Shown in pieces: positions 21,662 through 32,799 of a DNA stretch of 64,000 nt (positions are counted from its first letter, which is position 1; each line of letters opens with the position of its first letter). The notes under the pieces are model-generated. The model did no database searches and was not told where the DNA came from. It saw only the letters and a program-made list of their open reading frames with translations. This DNA comes from Panopea generosa (lineage: Eukaryota > Mollusca > Bivalvia > Adapedonta > Hiatellidae). The position numbers were made by a program, and so were the translations under genes. The DNA lies in NCBI GenBank assembly GCA_029582155.1, contig CM055909.1, forward strand, positions 48,610,412-48,674,411, read 5' to 3'.

Positions 21662-21944
21662 TAGATTGATTGATTAATTGAATATTTATCATCATTTTTT
21701 TATTTCATCGAGGGCTAACAGATGATAGGTTAACCTAACCACTGTTTCCTGGGACTAACCAGTACACCCCATCTCCGCAAGTAACTGATATTACTTTCCC
21801 ACTTGAATTAGTGATGAGAGATGAATGATAATGAGACACAATGTCGTATATCAATCATCACGTAGACTGTTGCCGGGCGGGGGATTCGAACTCACGACCC
21901 CTGGATTGATAGTCAGACGTGTAACTGACTGAGCGGAAATGTCA
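21662..21944 (-). repeat. SINE-3 copy, minus orientation
   Basis: GATTGATTGATTAATTGAAT, CATCGAGGGCTAACAGATGA, CACCCCATCTCCGCAAGTAA, ATGAGACACAATGTCGTATA and GGATTCGAACTCACGACCCC. The head ends at CTGACTGAGC, slightly truncated. Confidence 0.88.
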
Positions 21945-22061
21945 GAATAGCTGATAAATGAAGATGGAAAAAGTGTTCCGAATTAAAACTGAGAATCAAC
22001 AGACAAAAAGGCCAAACAAAAGAGACAAAGAGTATGCTATGAGTTGCTCATGTTTACAATT

Positions 22062-22173
22062 CAGGTTAATATGCTCTAAAGGCTTAGAAATGGGAAATAG
22101 TAAATATGGTTGCTTAAGACAAGTGGCTGCTTAATAGAGGTGGCAGCTTAAATCTGTGGGTCGGGTTTGACTG
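22062..22173. mobile_element. Mariner-like MITE, family A, half copy 4
   Basis: One arm only: GGGAAATAGTAAATATGG, TTGCTTAAGACAAGTGGCTG and GGGTTTGACTG followed by TA. The other arm is missing, so this is a truncated copy close to the 1.5-kb element at 22.23 kb. Confidence 0.7.
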
Positions 22174-22230
22174 TAATTGCAAATGGTAACATTCTTGAAA
22201 ACAACATAACACTAGTAAACAACAGTAATA

Positions 22231-23731
22231 TTGTATGTTCCCTTATTAACGCCCCTGGGGGCGTTACATTTTACAAGGTTGGGATGTTTATCAAAGATAA
22301 ATAAAAGCAAATTTAACAACGGTTAAAAATACAATAAAACCAATAAAGCCCTGGAAAAAAACCTTAAATCCAGTTTAAATCTCCGAAAAAGTGGTTCAGA
22401 ATTATTTGAGAGTGAATGAAATAATCGACATAGGATGAAACAAGGTGGCTGCTTTTAAAAAGCATCCAAAGGTTAGGTCTTATATATGATGTGGCAATTT
22501 AAGTGAATGAATATGTGTAAGTTTGGTTCCTTGTACAGGATACTAAATACAGGGGTGATACCAAATCCAACAAGGTTCCGGCTGACACAGCGAATTCCCG
22601 GCTGCAGGTGTGTGTGATAGTAACTTTGATGTTTAAATGTACTGATCTCAATCAATATGTATTGCCATTTGCATATTTAAAAAAAAAACTTACCTTATAT
22701 ACTGTCTAACGTACTTACTGCTATGTTCTATACAATTAACTACTGTGATAATAAAATATTTTAAAATAATTCGTATCCATATTTTGAATTAATTTGTGGA
22801 TATATTATTTTTAAAAACAACAGTTAAAAATTACTGTTTTTCCAAAACTTGTACATTCGGCGATATATCTGATTCTGACGATGTGCTGTAAATATGTCAC
22901 ACCGGTAAACTATCTTTATATTTCTGTTGTATCGAATAAAATAAACAACTGTAGCTGTTAAATTTTGTTATTATTTTCATTGTAATGGGTTCAGCATATT
23001 ATAATAATTGAGTAATTACATCGTTATATGAAAATTATTTACATTTTCTCAGTAGAAATCTGTCAGAAACGGCGATAAATTGTCAAAAAAGATAAGTTTC
23101 AAGACCTCATTAAAGCAAGGAATTTTAGAAAATTCCTTGATTTAAGGCAGTATCATTTTTTTTTCCTGATTAAATATGCAAAGAACAATTCATGGTGATC
23201 TCTGTAGTGCATTAAAGCAGCACAATCAATTATTACACACATCGCATTTGAATTTTCCTTTTAGTTGGAAAGTGGTCGGAACATGACTCGGTTTTAATAT
23301 CAATAGCGGTTTGTACTTTCCCATGATGCACTGTTTAGAAAAACAATGGCATCCATGTGGCGAATGCCGGGTTTTTAACATGTGATATAGACATTTCAAT
23401 ATGGCAGCACCCAGAGTCAATTTCTTAACTCTGTAATGTTTTAATCGACAGACTTCATTTTTATTAGTATTAAAAAACGGCAAATATGGGGAAGTGTATA
23501 TTCCACCAAAAGTGGTTAAGTGACCCAAGATATAAACAATGGGTAAGAGAGTTCAAAGGTGATAAACATTCCACTAATTGTTGTCTGTGTAACAAAATAA
23601 TCAATCTGGGAAAGATGGGCCAATAGCACTCAACTCGCATATACGTTATATTTTTCATTTTTCCAGAAAAATATGTGGGGAGGGGGCCATTTTTTAGAGG
23701 GGGGGGGGGGTGTTAATAAGGGAATATACGG
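22231..23731 (+). mobile_element. 1.5-kb terminal-inverted-repeat DNA transposon relic with BED-type finger
   Basis: Left end TTGTATGTTCCCTTATTAAC; the right end read on the minus strand is CCGTATATTCCCTTATTAAC. Both continue into a C-run on their own strand (CGCCCC, CACCCCCC), and TA lies outside each end (22229-22230 and 23732-23733). The inverted repeat and its symmetric placement define the element. Inside, a short frame at 23486 has a BED-type zinc-finger start, and the rest of a transposase is missing, so this is an internally deleted relic. Superfamily not assigned. Confidence 0.75.
23486..23626 (+). pseudogene. BED-type zinc-finger N-terminus of a transposase-like protein, broken
   Basis: Frame of 46 codons starting MGKCIFHQKWL, with W10, W19 and a CLC pair at 33-35 (C-x-C, with another Cys at 32), then NLGKMGQ and a TAG. 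Many BED-finger transposase relatives begin M-x-K-C-x-F-x-x-x-W-L and continue with a zinc-binding Cys pair, then a ..MG..AL.SH block. Here the bases after ATGGGC still spell ALNSH in the neighbouring frame, so the frame is off by one just before the stop. Only about 100 bp remain before the right inverted repeat. Function is lost; the assignment rests on motif resemblance. Confidence 0.55.
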
Positions 23732-24385
23732 TAGTTCTATTGATCCAGAGATATCTCCCTTCTCATCACTTTTTCCCCACAGCTAACCAGCCAAGGGTAT
23801 TTACCAGTTTCCATTATTTATGGCACATAAGGTCATGGATTATTTAGATTATAATGGAGCGGTTTCTATGTGTGTAATTAACACTCAGTTTGCTATTCTC
23901 CTGGCATCATCTAGTGAGAAAAGTGTTCTAGAAAACCATTATTTTTACTACTGCTGTTCATAAGTCTATAGCTCAGTATAAATTTTTAATGACTTGATCA
24001 ACAATTAAATTGTATATAAAATTACTTTTTCAGGAGCTTAATGTTATTGGTGTATCAATTAATTATTAGAGCAATTGGGATGTTTCTGATATAAGCAGAG
24101 TACCAACATTGGAAACGGGGAAACAGGAGATGCCTCGGTAGGGTAGTCGCATAATGGCGGTTATATAAAAATGCATTTTCCTTACTTCTTGGAAATTGGG
24201 GTCCGACTTTTAGTCATGATTTCAGAAGTCTACTTTCCCTTTGTCAGCAGTGCACATATTGAACAGGAAAAAAAATATATATATTATATACATATACATT
24301 TATACATTTACAAAAGATAATTGTTTTGTTTTTTTGTGTGTGTTTTCTTTTTGGGGGAGAGGGGGTTAATGTTGGACGGTTAGTT

Positions 24386-24457
24386 TACTCACTCACTCAC
24401 TCTGACACTCACTCACTCAATCAATTAATCATTCACTCACTCACTAACTCATTCACT
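24386..24457 (+). repeat. (ACTC)n microsatellite, imperfect
   Basis: Runs of ACTCACTCACTC with interruptions by AATC, ending at the border of a SINE-3 copy. Confidence 0.85.
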
Positions 24458-24458
24458 C

Positions 24459-24657
24459 AAAGGTTAACCAGTTCTCCTGCACACCCCATTCCCACTGATA
24501 ACTTTCCCACTTGAATCAGCAGTAAGAGAGGAATGATAATGAGACACAACATCGCATATCAATAATCACTGAGACTGTGGCCGGGGCGAGGATTCAAACT
24601 CGCAACTCCTTGATTTATACTCAGACATACTACCGACTGAGCTAACCAGGTCCCGAC
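24459..24657 (-). repeat. SINE-3 copy, minus orientation, 3' truncated
   Basis: AGGTTAACCAGTTCTCCTGC, GAATGATAATGAGACACAAC, GATTCAAACTCGCAACTCCT and GACTGAGCTAACCAGGTCCC; the tail block is replaced by the ACTC microsatellite. Confidence 0.85.
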
Positions 24658-24699
24658 TCATATTTTTGTATATGTATTAAAAAATATATAATTATTAAG

Positions 24700-25505
24700 A
24701 CTAAGTTCAGCTTGTAGGGAAATAATGAAATCCAAGACACCAGCAAAATATTTACATGTATTTGGTACCAGGTGGAGTTTTGTAGGAGTTCAGTACTTAT
24801 CCCGGCTGCACTATTCCCTTATCTTATAGATTACTTTATTTCATCCTGATACCAACAATACATAAAAAAAATACAAGAAACTATTCACATCTGCTTCACA
24901 ATGCCAATTCACTGTTGTTCATTTACAATGTGGCATATAAACATAATCGACAAAGAGATTCTTTGAGTCAAGCAAAAGACATTTCAAGCGATCAAGCTAT
25001 TTTTTAAATGATGATTCAGTTGTTTTCTTAAAACATCAAATTCTCTTGATACAGAAGTTGTCAATCAATGACTCCTGCAAACACTCTCTCAACACTTGAA
25101 ATACCATTTATTCATTCAGGGAATTTTCAAGATTAGAATTTTCGAGGGATATTTGAGTTTCAGTAAAGTATTAAAGGAAAGGAAATTTAACCAGCGCCTG
25201 TGATAGACATTACAGAATAAACACACTCTGAGTTCTCCAATATCTTAGCCCGTTAACACCGTCCAGTGGCATTTTACATAAACAGGGTACCGATTAAGAA
25301 TTTGTAATTGTAATCATTTGCATGTTTTTGAACAAAAAAATCCATCAGCTACAAATCTGAGATGAATTTAAAGACCAGGGTAAATGTCTATTAAATGTAA
25401 AGCATGTTAAAATTTAAATATATCTACATAATAACCACAAGCTAAAAGATGAATATTAATTATAATAGTTAATTCATTCATAATGTATATATTTATATTT
25501 GGGGA
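24700..25505. other. AT-rich non-coding stretch
   Basis: Nothing recognised beyond short A/T runs. Confidence 0.4.
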
Positions 25506-25507
25506 TT

Positions 25508-25769
25508 GGATTTGTATTGTATGATATTTAGCGTCACTTTCAACAAGTTTTCAGTCACATTCATTAAGAGCCTGGAACCAACCATAATGTCTACTTGAGA
25601 CAGTATTCTGAGTGCAATAGCCACCACGCTGGAGTATCATGCCACAGACATATGGTATGATACCTTATTCAGTCATATTATACTGACACCCGGCAGACCA
25701 GACCTACTACTATCCTCTTAAAGGCGAGCGCCAAGCAAGGAAAATTCTAGTACCATATTTAAGTCTTTA
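25508..25769 (-). repeat. SINE-1, 3' part, split by a DNA transposon
   Basis: From the tail complement (TTGTATTGTATGATATTTAG, CGTCACTTTCAAC) through GACAGTATTCTGAGTGCAAT, GTATGATACC and CACCCGGCAGACCAGACCTA to AAGTCTTTA, where the Harbinger-like element enters. The rest of the SINE resumes at 27035. Confidence 0.88.
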
Positions 25770-27034
25770 GGCCTAAAAAAATAAATGTTGTGTTTACGGT
25801 TTCCCGACCGACCCATAGTAAAAGGTCCCGACCGTATATTTTTTTTTTTCAAAAAAAAAAAAAATTAAAATAATTCGCCAACTGTCGTGTTAGGGATGGT
25901 TCAGGTGCTCCAAGTATCGGGCGAACACCAATATATAAAACTGTATACCAAAGACGAAACTTTTAGAAAAGTGCGACTTGAAATTCGAAGCACAACTGTG
26001 CCTGAAGACCAAAAGTAAACAATCTGAAAAACTGTGAAAAAGAAATGACACAAATTCGTTTCTGAAATGGTTACAGAATTTATTCTTTTTACATTTCAAC
26101 GCAATTATAATTATTAAATCATTTGCAAACTAGACATTGAATGTTCCTCGGCAATAAGTTATAACACGAGGAAATTCTTGTTGAATCTCCAAGGAATCTA
26201 TTCATCGCGAATCGTTCGCCATTTTTTGTATAAGGTATCGAGGCGCGCATGCACAACTTTTTAATCTCGGTTTAAACATCGGACTATTTTCCGGTATTTG
26301 CCTTGTTTTTTTATTGGACGGGAAAATCGCGGGATCAAAGCGGATATTTATCTACATAAGCACTTGTTAAGACTTATTAGGAAGTTAGAATGCTAGGTGT
26401 AAAAAAAAGGTTTCCCTCATTGCTTTCCAAAAAGGTTCACATATATCAACATACCGCCGGCAAAAAGGTTATTCAGCCAATCAACTATTCATTCACTGTG
26501 GAAAGGGTCTTTTTTCTGTTCCACCCTGCACCTGAGGAAGGCCAAAAAGGAAGCGTTTTTACATGTGAAATGAACACAAACTTATGTCCAAGTGTCAAAA
26601 TTGGTTGGTAGTTTTGAAATATTTTCACAGATATATTAAATATATAAAATTAAATTCCTTTTATATATTTAATAATACTTTTTTAACAGATTCTGTTGAA
26701 TACCCAATCTAACCTATTGCAATATGGTGCACATGGTGCAGAACAAATGAGAATATATTGAAAGTGGAAAGGAAAACATTCAAATTACAAAAGCAGACAA
26801 ACTACAAAAGTATACAATAATTATGTTGTCACCAAATGCTTTTGAAAAAGGTGTCATTACTTTGCATTCAAAATTGAGTAACTGCGAGAGAAAATGAAGA
26901 AAAAAATAACCAAAAAACACCGACCCTTTGATTTTGCATCTAAAAAAATCAGCCAAAAAAAAAAAAAGTCCTACCTACCGACCCAATTTTTTTTCAGCAT
27001 GAAACCTTAAACACATCATTTATTTTTTTAGGCC
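25770..27034. mobile_element. PIF/Harbinger-like element, 1265 bp, inserted in a SINE
   Basis: Left terminus GGCCTAAAAAAATAAATG; the right terminus on the minus strand is the identical GGCCTAAAAAAATAAATG. The inverted repeat continues through GTGTTTA and GGTTTC with few differences. It is bounded by TTA on both sides (25767-25769 and 27035-27037), and removing it restores a continuous SINE (CTTTAGTATGACC). GGCC ends with a TTA duplication fit PIF/Harbinger. The interior is relatively CpG-rich around 26190-26340, and one 73-codon frame (26390-26611) has no recognisable domain, so it is probably non-autonomous. Confidence 0.85.
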
Positions 27035-27078
27035 TTAGTATGACCTGGCGAGGGATTGAACGCACAACCTTCCACTAG
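27035..27078 (-). repeat. SINE-1, head remnant right of the transposon
   Basis: TTAGTATGACCTGGCGAGGG and ATTGAACGCACAACCTTCCA continue the split SINE; the outer head is missing. Confidence 0.8.
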
Positions 27079-27154
27079 AATTTTGCAATGTTTGTGGATG
27101 AGATAAATTTATATCCTTTATTCATATACAATATCAGTCTGACAGTTATTGTGA

Positions 27155-27321
27155 TTACCTAGGCATGTGGCCTTAGTTGGGAAATCCCTTTTCAATATAT
27201 TATTTTGGCATTTTTTGATAGATATCCATTTGGCAATACAGGGTCAGTGAGTGTTATATAGGTATGATATATCAGAAAAAAGCCAATTTTAAAATTTTAA
27301 AAAAATCCCGATATATTCCCT
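27155..27321. mobile_element. TTAA-type MITE (family C), right-end fragment
   Basis: GGCATGTGGCCTTAGTTGGG, TATCCATTTGGCAATACAGG, GTCAGTGAGTG and ATCCCGATATATTCCCT, then TTAA, match the right part of the complete element at 48374-48905. Confidence 0.75.
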
Positions 27322-27325
27322 TTAA

Positions 27326-28268
27326 AAATTGTAGTATATAAGCCATGTTAATTTTAGAGATTATGTAAAAGCATCAGTGTCGAACATCTTACTTTTCTGC
27401 ACTCAAACAGGTTATATTTCTTTATTAAAATCAACTTGCATTTTCATCTCTTAAAGACATCAAAGGGGTAATGGAATTTGCCAAAAAATACACAGGTATT
27501 TAACCTTTATTATACTAAGCTTTTATTGTTAACTTTTATTCATTCTTTAGCCTCGGAATAACAATTTTTTTGTAGTTTATATTCAGATATGGGTAAACTC
27601 ATAACTTTGTCAAAACCACATAAATTTGTTGAAATTTGTTAAAATATTTTCCATTAAACTCAGTCATGACTAAAAGAAACCTATAAAGATGCAAAATTTA
27701 ACATTTTATCGATATTATGTTGTAAATGTAGAAAATTTTAAAACACATAAATAATGTTAACTGTTTTACATAACAGTTGTTATAAAAAATATACAATGTA
27801 GTGAAGCGAACTCCATAATAATTATACAAAAAAGCAACACTGTTTACATCTCATTTTTTACAAATAGTTTATTGAAGCCTTTTTCAAGAAAAGAACTGTT
27901 TTGGCCACAATAAATGAAATCCTGACAACTTGATAATATCATGTTGTTGCCCTGATATCCGTAATCTCATAGCGAGATTTAGCAATCCCCAAGATCTTAT
28001 TTGTTGTATAAGTTTTCTTAATTGACATAATATATTTTCTTAATTTTTGTGTTGTCGGTGCAATTTTTTTATGGCAGGATTGATTTTTTGCAGGACTAGT
28101 TAAGTATATTACTTTTACTTTTAGCATCGGCTAAATGAAACATCTACTATGATGTACAGAGCAGTCCTGAATATGCTTCCCATCATTGGAGCCATTTGTT
28201 AATAACATTTTTGAAAAACTTTGTTTACTGAAAAAAGGCTTTGTGTCTAAATATTGAAGAACAGAGAT
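27326..28268. other. AT-rich non-coding stretch
   Basis: No element ends or coding region recognised. Confidence 0.4.
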
Positions 28269-28270
28269 AA

Positions 28271-28548
28271 TAATTGAACAATTAATTGAATGTTTAGCGT
28301 CATTTTTATGCCATCATGGGCTACCAGACTATCAGTTAACCTAACCACTATTTCCTGGGATCCTGAAAGGTGAACCAGTACTCCAGCACACCCCATCTCT
28401 GCAAGTAACTGATAACTTCCCCACTTGAATCAGCGGTGAGAGATAATTGATAATGAGACACATCATCACTGAGACTGTTGCCCAGTGGGGATTCAAATTC
28501 AGGACTCCTGGATTGATAGTCAGACGTGTAACTGACTGAGCAAAATGG
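28271..28548 (-). repeat. SINE-3 copy, minus orientation
   Basis: AATTGAATGTTTAGCGTCAT, CCATCATGGGCTACCAGACT, CCTGAAAGGTGAACCAGTAC, CACCCCATCTCTGCAAGTAA and GATTGATAGTCAGACGTGTA. Confidence 0.88.
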
Positions 28549-28637
28549 GCCCAGCAGATAATAATTGAATGTTGTATGAAAGTATAGTGTTGTTACACCA
28601 ACATAAGTGTATTTGATTAATACTCGTACATCTATCT

Positions 28638-28882
28638 AAGGGTCCTTCATGTGTGAATGGCCAAAGACACTCACAGTCATCTCATAACCTTTAGCCTGTC
28701 ACTATAGAGGATTTGGGTTCGAGCCCAGCTTGGTAAAAAATAAAATATGTGAGAATGGTTGCTTGTGGAAGGATGATGGTTCTACTCAGATGTATTCTGA
28801 GGTCTCCCTCCACTATTAAAACTGGATATGCCATATATAACCTAAAGTGAGTTGAAAATGGCATTAAACCCAATTCAAAAAA
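28638..28882 (+). repeat. SINE-2 copy, plus orientation
   Basis: A degenerate head with B box GGGTTCGAGCCCAGCTTGG, then GTGGAAGGATGATGGTTCTA, CTCAGATGTATTCTGAGGTC and AAACTGGATATGCCATATAT, ending GTTGAAAATGGCATTAAACC plus A-rich. Confidence 0.85.
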
Positions 28883-29015
28883 TGTTATTATAAAAGTTAT
28901 ATTGACTATAATATAGTTATTTCTAGACTATAATAAAATGAGTTTAAAGGCATTTGTTCAATTATCATTATAAAAATCATAGCCTATTCCATATTATTAT
29001 TTTTTATTCATTATT

Positions 29016-29142
29016 TAATGGGGTTCAATGCCATTTCCAACACAGGACAGTTGAAGGTATGGTGTACTCAGTATTATTTTTGGAGTCAGGCTTCAGATTT
29101 ATACTGTGTATAGAAAACAGTCCTTCCACAAGCAACAGGCAA
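29016..29142 (-). repeat. SINE-2 fragment, minus orientation, degenerate
   Basis: TTTAATGGGGTTCAATGCCA, TTTCCAACACAGGACAG and CAGTCCTTCCACAAGCAACA follow the SINE-2 tail and middle. Confidence 0.65.
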
Positions 29143-29689
29143 ATATTTTTACTATATTATATCTATGAATATAATAATTATGTAAACTATGATACAGTGT
29201 CATGATGTTCTTTTGCATTAACTGTATTTATTAATCACAATATTGAAAATTTATAAATGAATTTAAAAATATAATAATATAAATAAATATTTTACCAACC
29301 TGATTATAAAGAGTCAAAAATTAATAAATCCTCAATTATAATTAATTGATAAAATTAAATTACACTTATTTGATCATGCAGTTGGCTCCAAGTTATAACT
29401 ATATAATAATCACAGTTCTAATAGAACAATATACACATAACTATGAAGTCAGTACAGGTCCCAATAGATCGGAGGCTTCCTGATATATCAGTCTGCTTCA
29501 GTTGGTGAACGCTCTGATAGAAAGTTTCAGTCATCACAATTTGGATAACGCCAGCCACAGTGTAACAGGTGAATCACGCAGCCAATATTGGTTATGCTAA
29601 TCAGCCTGCAGCTATCGAAGATTATGACAAGGTACAATATCCAATACCAGCATCTTCAGACTATAGCTACACCACTCACTAACATCATA

Positions 29690-30172
29690 GTAACTGTGTT
29701 ACATCTTATAAATAATAACATACTCCACATGACACTATAGTAACACAGTGTTATATTTTGTAGATCATAACATACTCCACATGGCACTAGAGTAACACAA
29801 TGTAACATCTTGTAGATTATAGCATACTCCACATGACACTATAGTAACACAGTGTTACATCTTGTAGATTATAACATACTCCACATGACACTATAGTAAC
29901 ACAGTGTTATATCTTGTAGATTATAACATACTCCACATGACACTATAGTAACACAGTGCTACATCTAGTAGAATACAACATACTCCACATGACACTATAG
30001 TAACAGTGTAACATCTTGTAGATTATAACATACTCCACATGACACTATAGTAACACAGTGTTATATCTTGTAGATTATAACATACTCCACATGACACTAT
30101 AGTAACACAGTGTTATATCTTGTAGACTATAACATACTTCACATGACACTAAGGTAACACAGTGGTATATGA
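29690..30172 (+). repeat. 52-bp tandem repeat array (about 9 units)
   Basis: Each unit contains CTTGTAGATTATAACATACT, CCACATGACACTATAGTAAC and ACAGTGTTATAT. Unit length is about 50-53 bp and identity is high. No coding meaning. Confidence 0.93.
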
Positions 30173-30639
30173 GGCAAACTAGTGTATTACACCATGACAA
30201 TTGTAACACATACTGGTAAATCAGATTTTTGCCAGTTTGATAATTTTGGAAATTTCTGGCATACTACCTTGAAAACAACATATTCAGGAAATTGTTTACA
30301 TTTTAATGAAACAAATAAATTGACCTAAAAAATGTAGTTTGTTGTAGAGGTAAGTTTCGTGTTCGGCTTGTCAGTGAAGAAACACATTTTAGGAAAATAA
30401 TGACCATTGACTGGGAACTTGGAGAAATATAAAGTAACAAACATACTTTAAAAGGTTGGGTCAATCAATGTTGAAAGAATGAAACCACCAACATGAAATG
30501 ATTTTGAACTATTTTGTGGCGATCTTGAATTTGATCATCAGATTCTGTCATAAAAATGTTATAAACAACATAACAACTGTATGTGACCTGGCAGCAGTCT
30601 GTATAATTAGGCGTTGGTTGGTTTTGCATAGGCTAACAA

Positions 30640-31060
30640 AAAGCAGACTGGCCCCAAAGCTTACAATCGTACATACTCGGGAAATTCCGTCATCTTCGGT
30701 ATTAGACCTCGTAAATAATTGTAGGAATACACCAATTGGTAATTTGCCCCGCCAAGTTACTTCCCGTTATTATCGTAAACAAAAATGGCTGACTTTTTGA
30801 CGTGCATTCAGTATTCTTTGGACATAATGGAAATTAAACATTCTGCCAATAACATTATACATGTCTCTATTCTTTAGTAAACATAATGAGCACGTTTTCA
30901 GGTTGATAGTCTCCATTTTGAATGTAGTCCAGCCATGTGTTAGTCTGGTACTTGGCAGAAAGGCCGAGTCACAGCAATATGGCGGCCCCCGTATTATTTC
31001 CGAGGTTATTACGTAGTAATAGCCAAGGTGTTCCGAGTGCAAAGCTTACTTATTAACCCA
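30640..31060. promoter_or_regulatory. CpG-richer patch, possible promoter region
   Basis: Against the AT-rich surroundings, this patch has many CpGs (CTCGGGAAATTCCGTCATC, CTTCCCGTTATTATCG, GGCCGAGTCACAGC, TTACGTAGTAATAG). Two plus-strand ATGs in favourable context occur: ACAAAAATGGCTGAC (ATG 30785) and AGCAATATGGCGGCC (ATG 30979). The second opens a 25-residue frame beginning MAAPVLFPRLLRSNS. No splice junction or downstream exon was identified. It may be an unmethylated promoter or 5' exon, or part of a mobile element. Confidence 0.25.
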
Positions 31061-31411
31061 TAATGCAACACAGGAAGAAGTATTATTTGACCTTTCACAC
31101 ATGCACTGCTACCTGCATACTTGTTATCAATGTTTTCACATTCCTGCAGCCAAGGTTAGATACTGTGATGCTCTAAAACAGATATCTTATCTCATGTTAC
31201 ATCTTATCTCATTTTTTCTTATCTCATTTTACACCTCAGGTGTAGAAGAAAAAACAAACATACCTCAAATAAAACACAAGAACCAAGTCAAATAGCGGAA
31301 AAAATCATAGTTGAAAAGTTCTTGAAAAACTTTTATTTTCATCTGTCAAACCTCAGAGTCAACTGCACAACAACTGAACATGGCCTTTACACATGCATCT
31401 GACTAGCAAGA

Positions 31412-31724
31412 TATGTCAGATATGGTGTCCAGTGTCGGTTTCAACAATATTTCAGTCATATTTCGATGTTGTCTACTTCAGACAGTATTCTGAGCACTGC
31501 CACACTGAACTATCATGCTACAGACACATGGTATGATACCCATCCCAGTCACATTATACCGACACTTGGCCATTCACAGCTAGAACTATCCTCTAAAGGC
31601 TGAGCACCTAATAAGGAGGTTTCTAGCACCATTTATCAAGTCTTTGGTACGAGGCGGTTGAGGATCTAACCAAAGACCTTCCACATGCGAGCCAAATGCT
31701 CTACAGCTGGACCACACTGCAGTT
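31412..31724 (-). repeat. SINE-1, near full length, minus orientation
   Basis: GGTGTCCAGTGTCGGTTTCA, GACAGTATTCTGAGCACTGC, TGGTATGATACCCATCCCAG, CTAGAACTATCCTCTAAAGG and CTACAGCTGGACCACACTGC. Confidence 0.85.
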
Positions 31725-31737
31725 TTAAACTTATTTA

Positions 31738-31880
31738 TCTTAATTTGATTGCGAAACAAGTTCTTACAACTTAGGCAAATCACGCTTGAAGTCCTCCTGG
31801 TTAGAACCAGTACTATAAGCATATGTGGGAAAGTGTCTTGCTCAAGGACACAACACATAGTCATGGAGGACACATTTTAG
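31738..31880 (-). repeat. SINE-4 fragment, minus orientation
   Basis: GCGAAACAAGTTCTTACAAC, CTGGTTAGAACCAGTACTAT, AAGTGTCTTGCTCAAGGACA and CAACACATAGTCATGGAGGA; lies against the head of the SINE-1 copy. Confidence 0.8.
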
Positions 31881-32617
31881 ATTATGTGTGGCATATCCAG
31901 TTGTATTGGTGGAGGAAAAGGTCCAGTCCGCTATTTGTTGCTGTGGGGAATTAGCTCATACACGAACCAAAACCCATAATTGCTTCCACGTCACAGATTG
32001 TTATGTTGTTTATAACATTTAAGGTAGATGATCCAATTCAAGATCACCACAAAATTATTCAATGCCAAATTTTATGATGTTAACAATTTCGTTTTTATTA
32101 TATTTTACTTTCTGTATTAATAACAATTTTTAGTTACATTATATTTCTCCAAGTTCCAAGTATGGCACAATGTTCTTTATTTAACTAAAATAAGTTCTTC
32201 ACCAACAAGCCTAACATAATGATTTCCTAACCTAACACAACTCTACAACGAACTCTCTGCATTGTTCCTCTTTAGTGTCTCAGTTCCAACTCTTTCCTCT
32301 CAACTCTTAACTCTCCATTTCAAGGCTATTCAGATTATCAAAATGTGTGGCAGAAGCCAATTAAAGTTGTCATTATATCTTTACAGTTATTATAACCAAG
32401 CCAACCAATCTGGATGGCAGTTGTTACAATAATCAGTAAATAATCAAGCTAATACCTTACAAGAGAACAATAAGCATTTTCTGTCATACAGGAAAAATGG
32501 CTGTTGATGGGTTTCACTAAAAGGTGTGAATAACTTTTGTTCAAATACTTTTTATCAAAATAATGCTTTTGTAAGCCCAAAAAATACAAATCTATATTGT
32601 CTTAAAATACACTGTCA

Positions 32618-32792
32618 CAAAGACCTCAGAATGAATTTGAGTAGAACCACCATCCTTACGCAAGTAACTGGCAAACTTTCTCGCATAAAGTTTTTTGAGT
32701 GAGCGGGAGTCTAACCTTGACATTTAACCAGTGAGAGGTAAGTGATCTTGAGATGGCAGCTTTAAGACCACTTGGCCACAAAGGACCCAGAA
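32618..32792 (-). repeat. SINE-2 copy, minus orientation, tail truncated
   Basis: AGACCTCAGAATGAATTTGA, GTAACTGGCAAACTTTCTCG, CAGTGAGAGGTAAGTGATCT and GACCACTTGGCCACAAAGGA. Confidence 0.85.
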
Positions 32793-32799
32793 ATTTTAT

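Noticed and set aside
26390..26611. 73-codon frame inside the Harbinger-like element as a transposase
   Set aside because: No DDE or Myb-like motif seen, far too short, and no second open frame.
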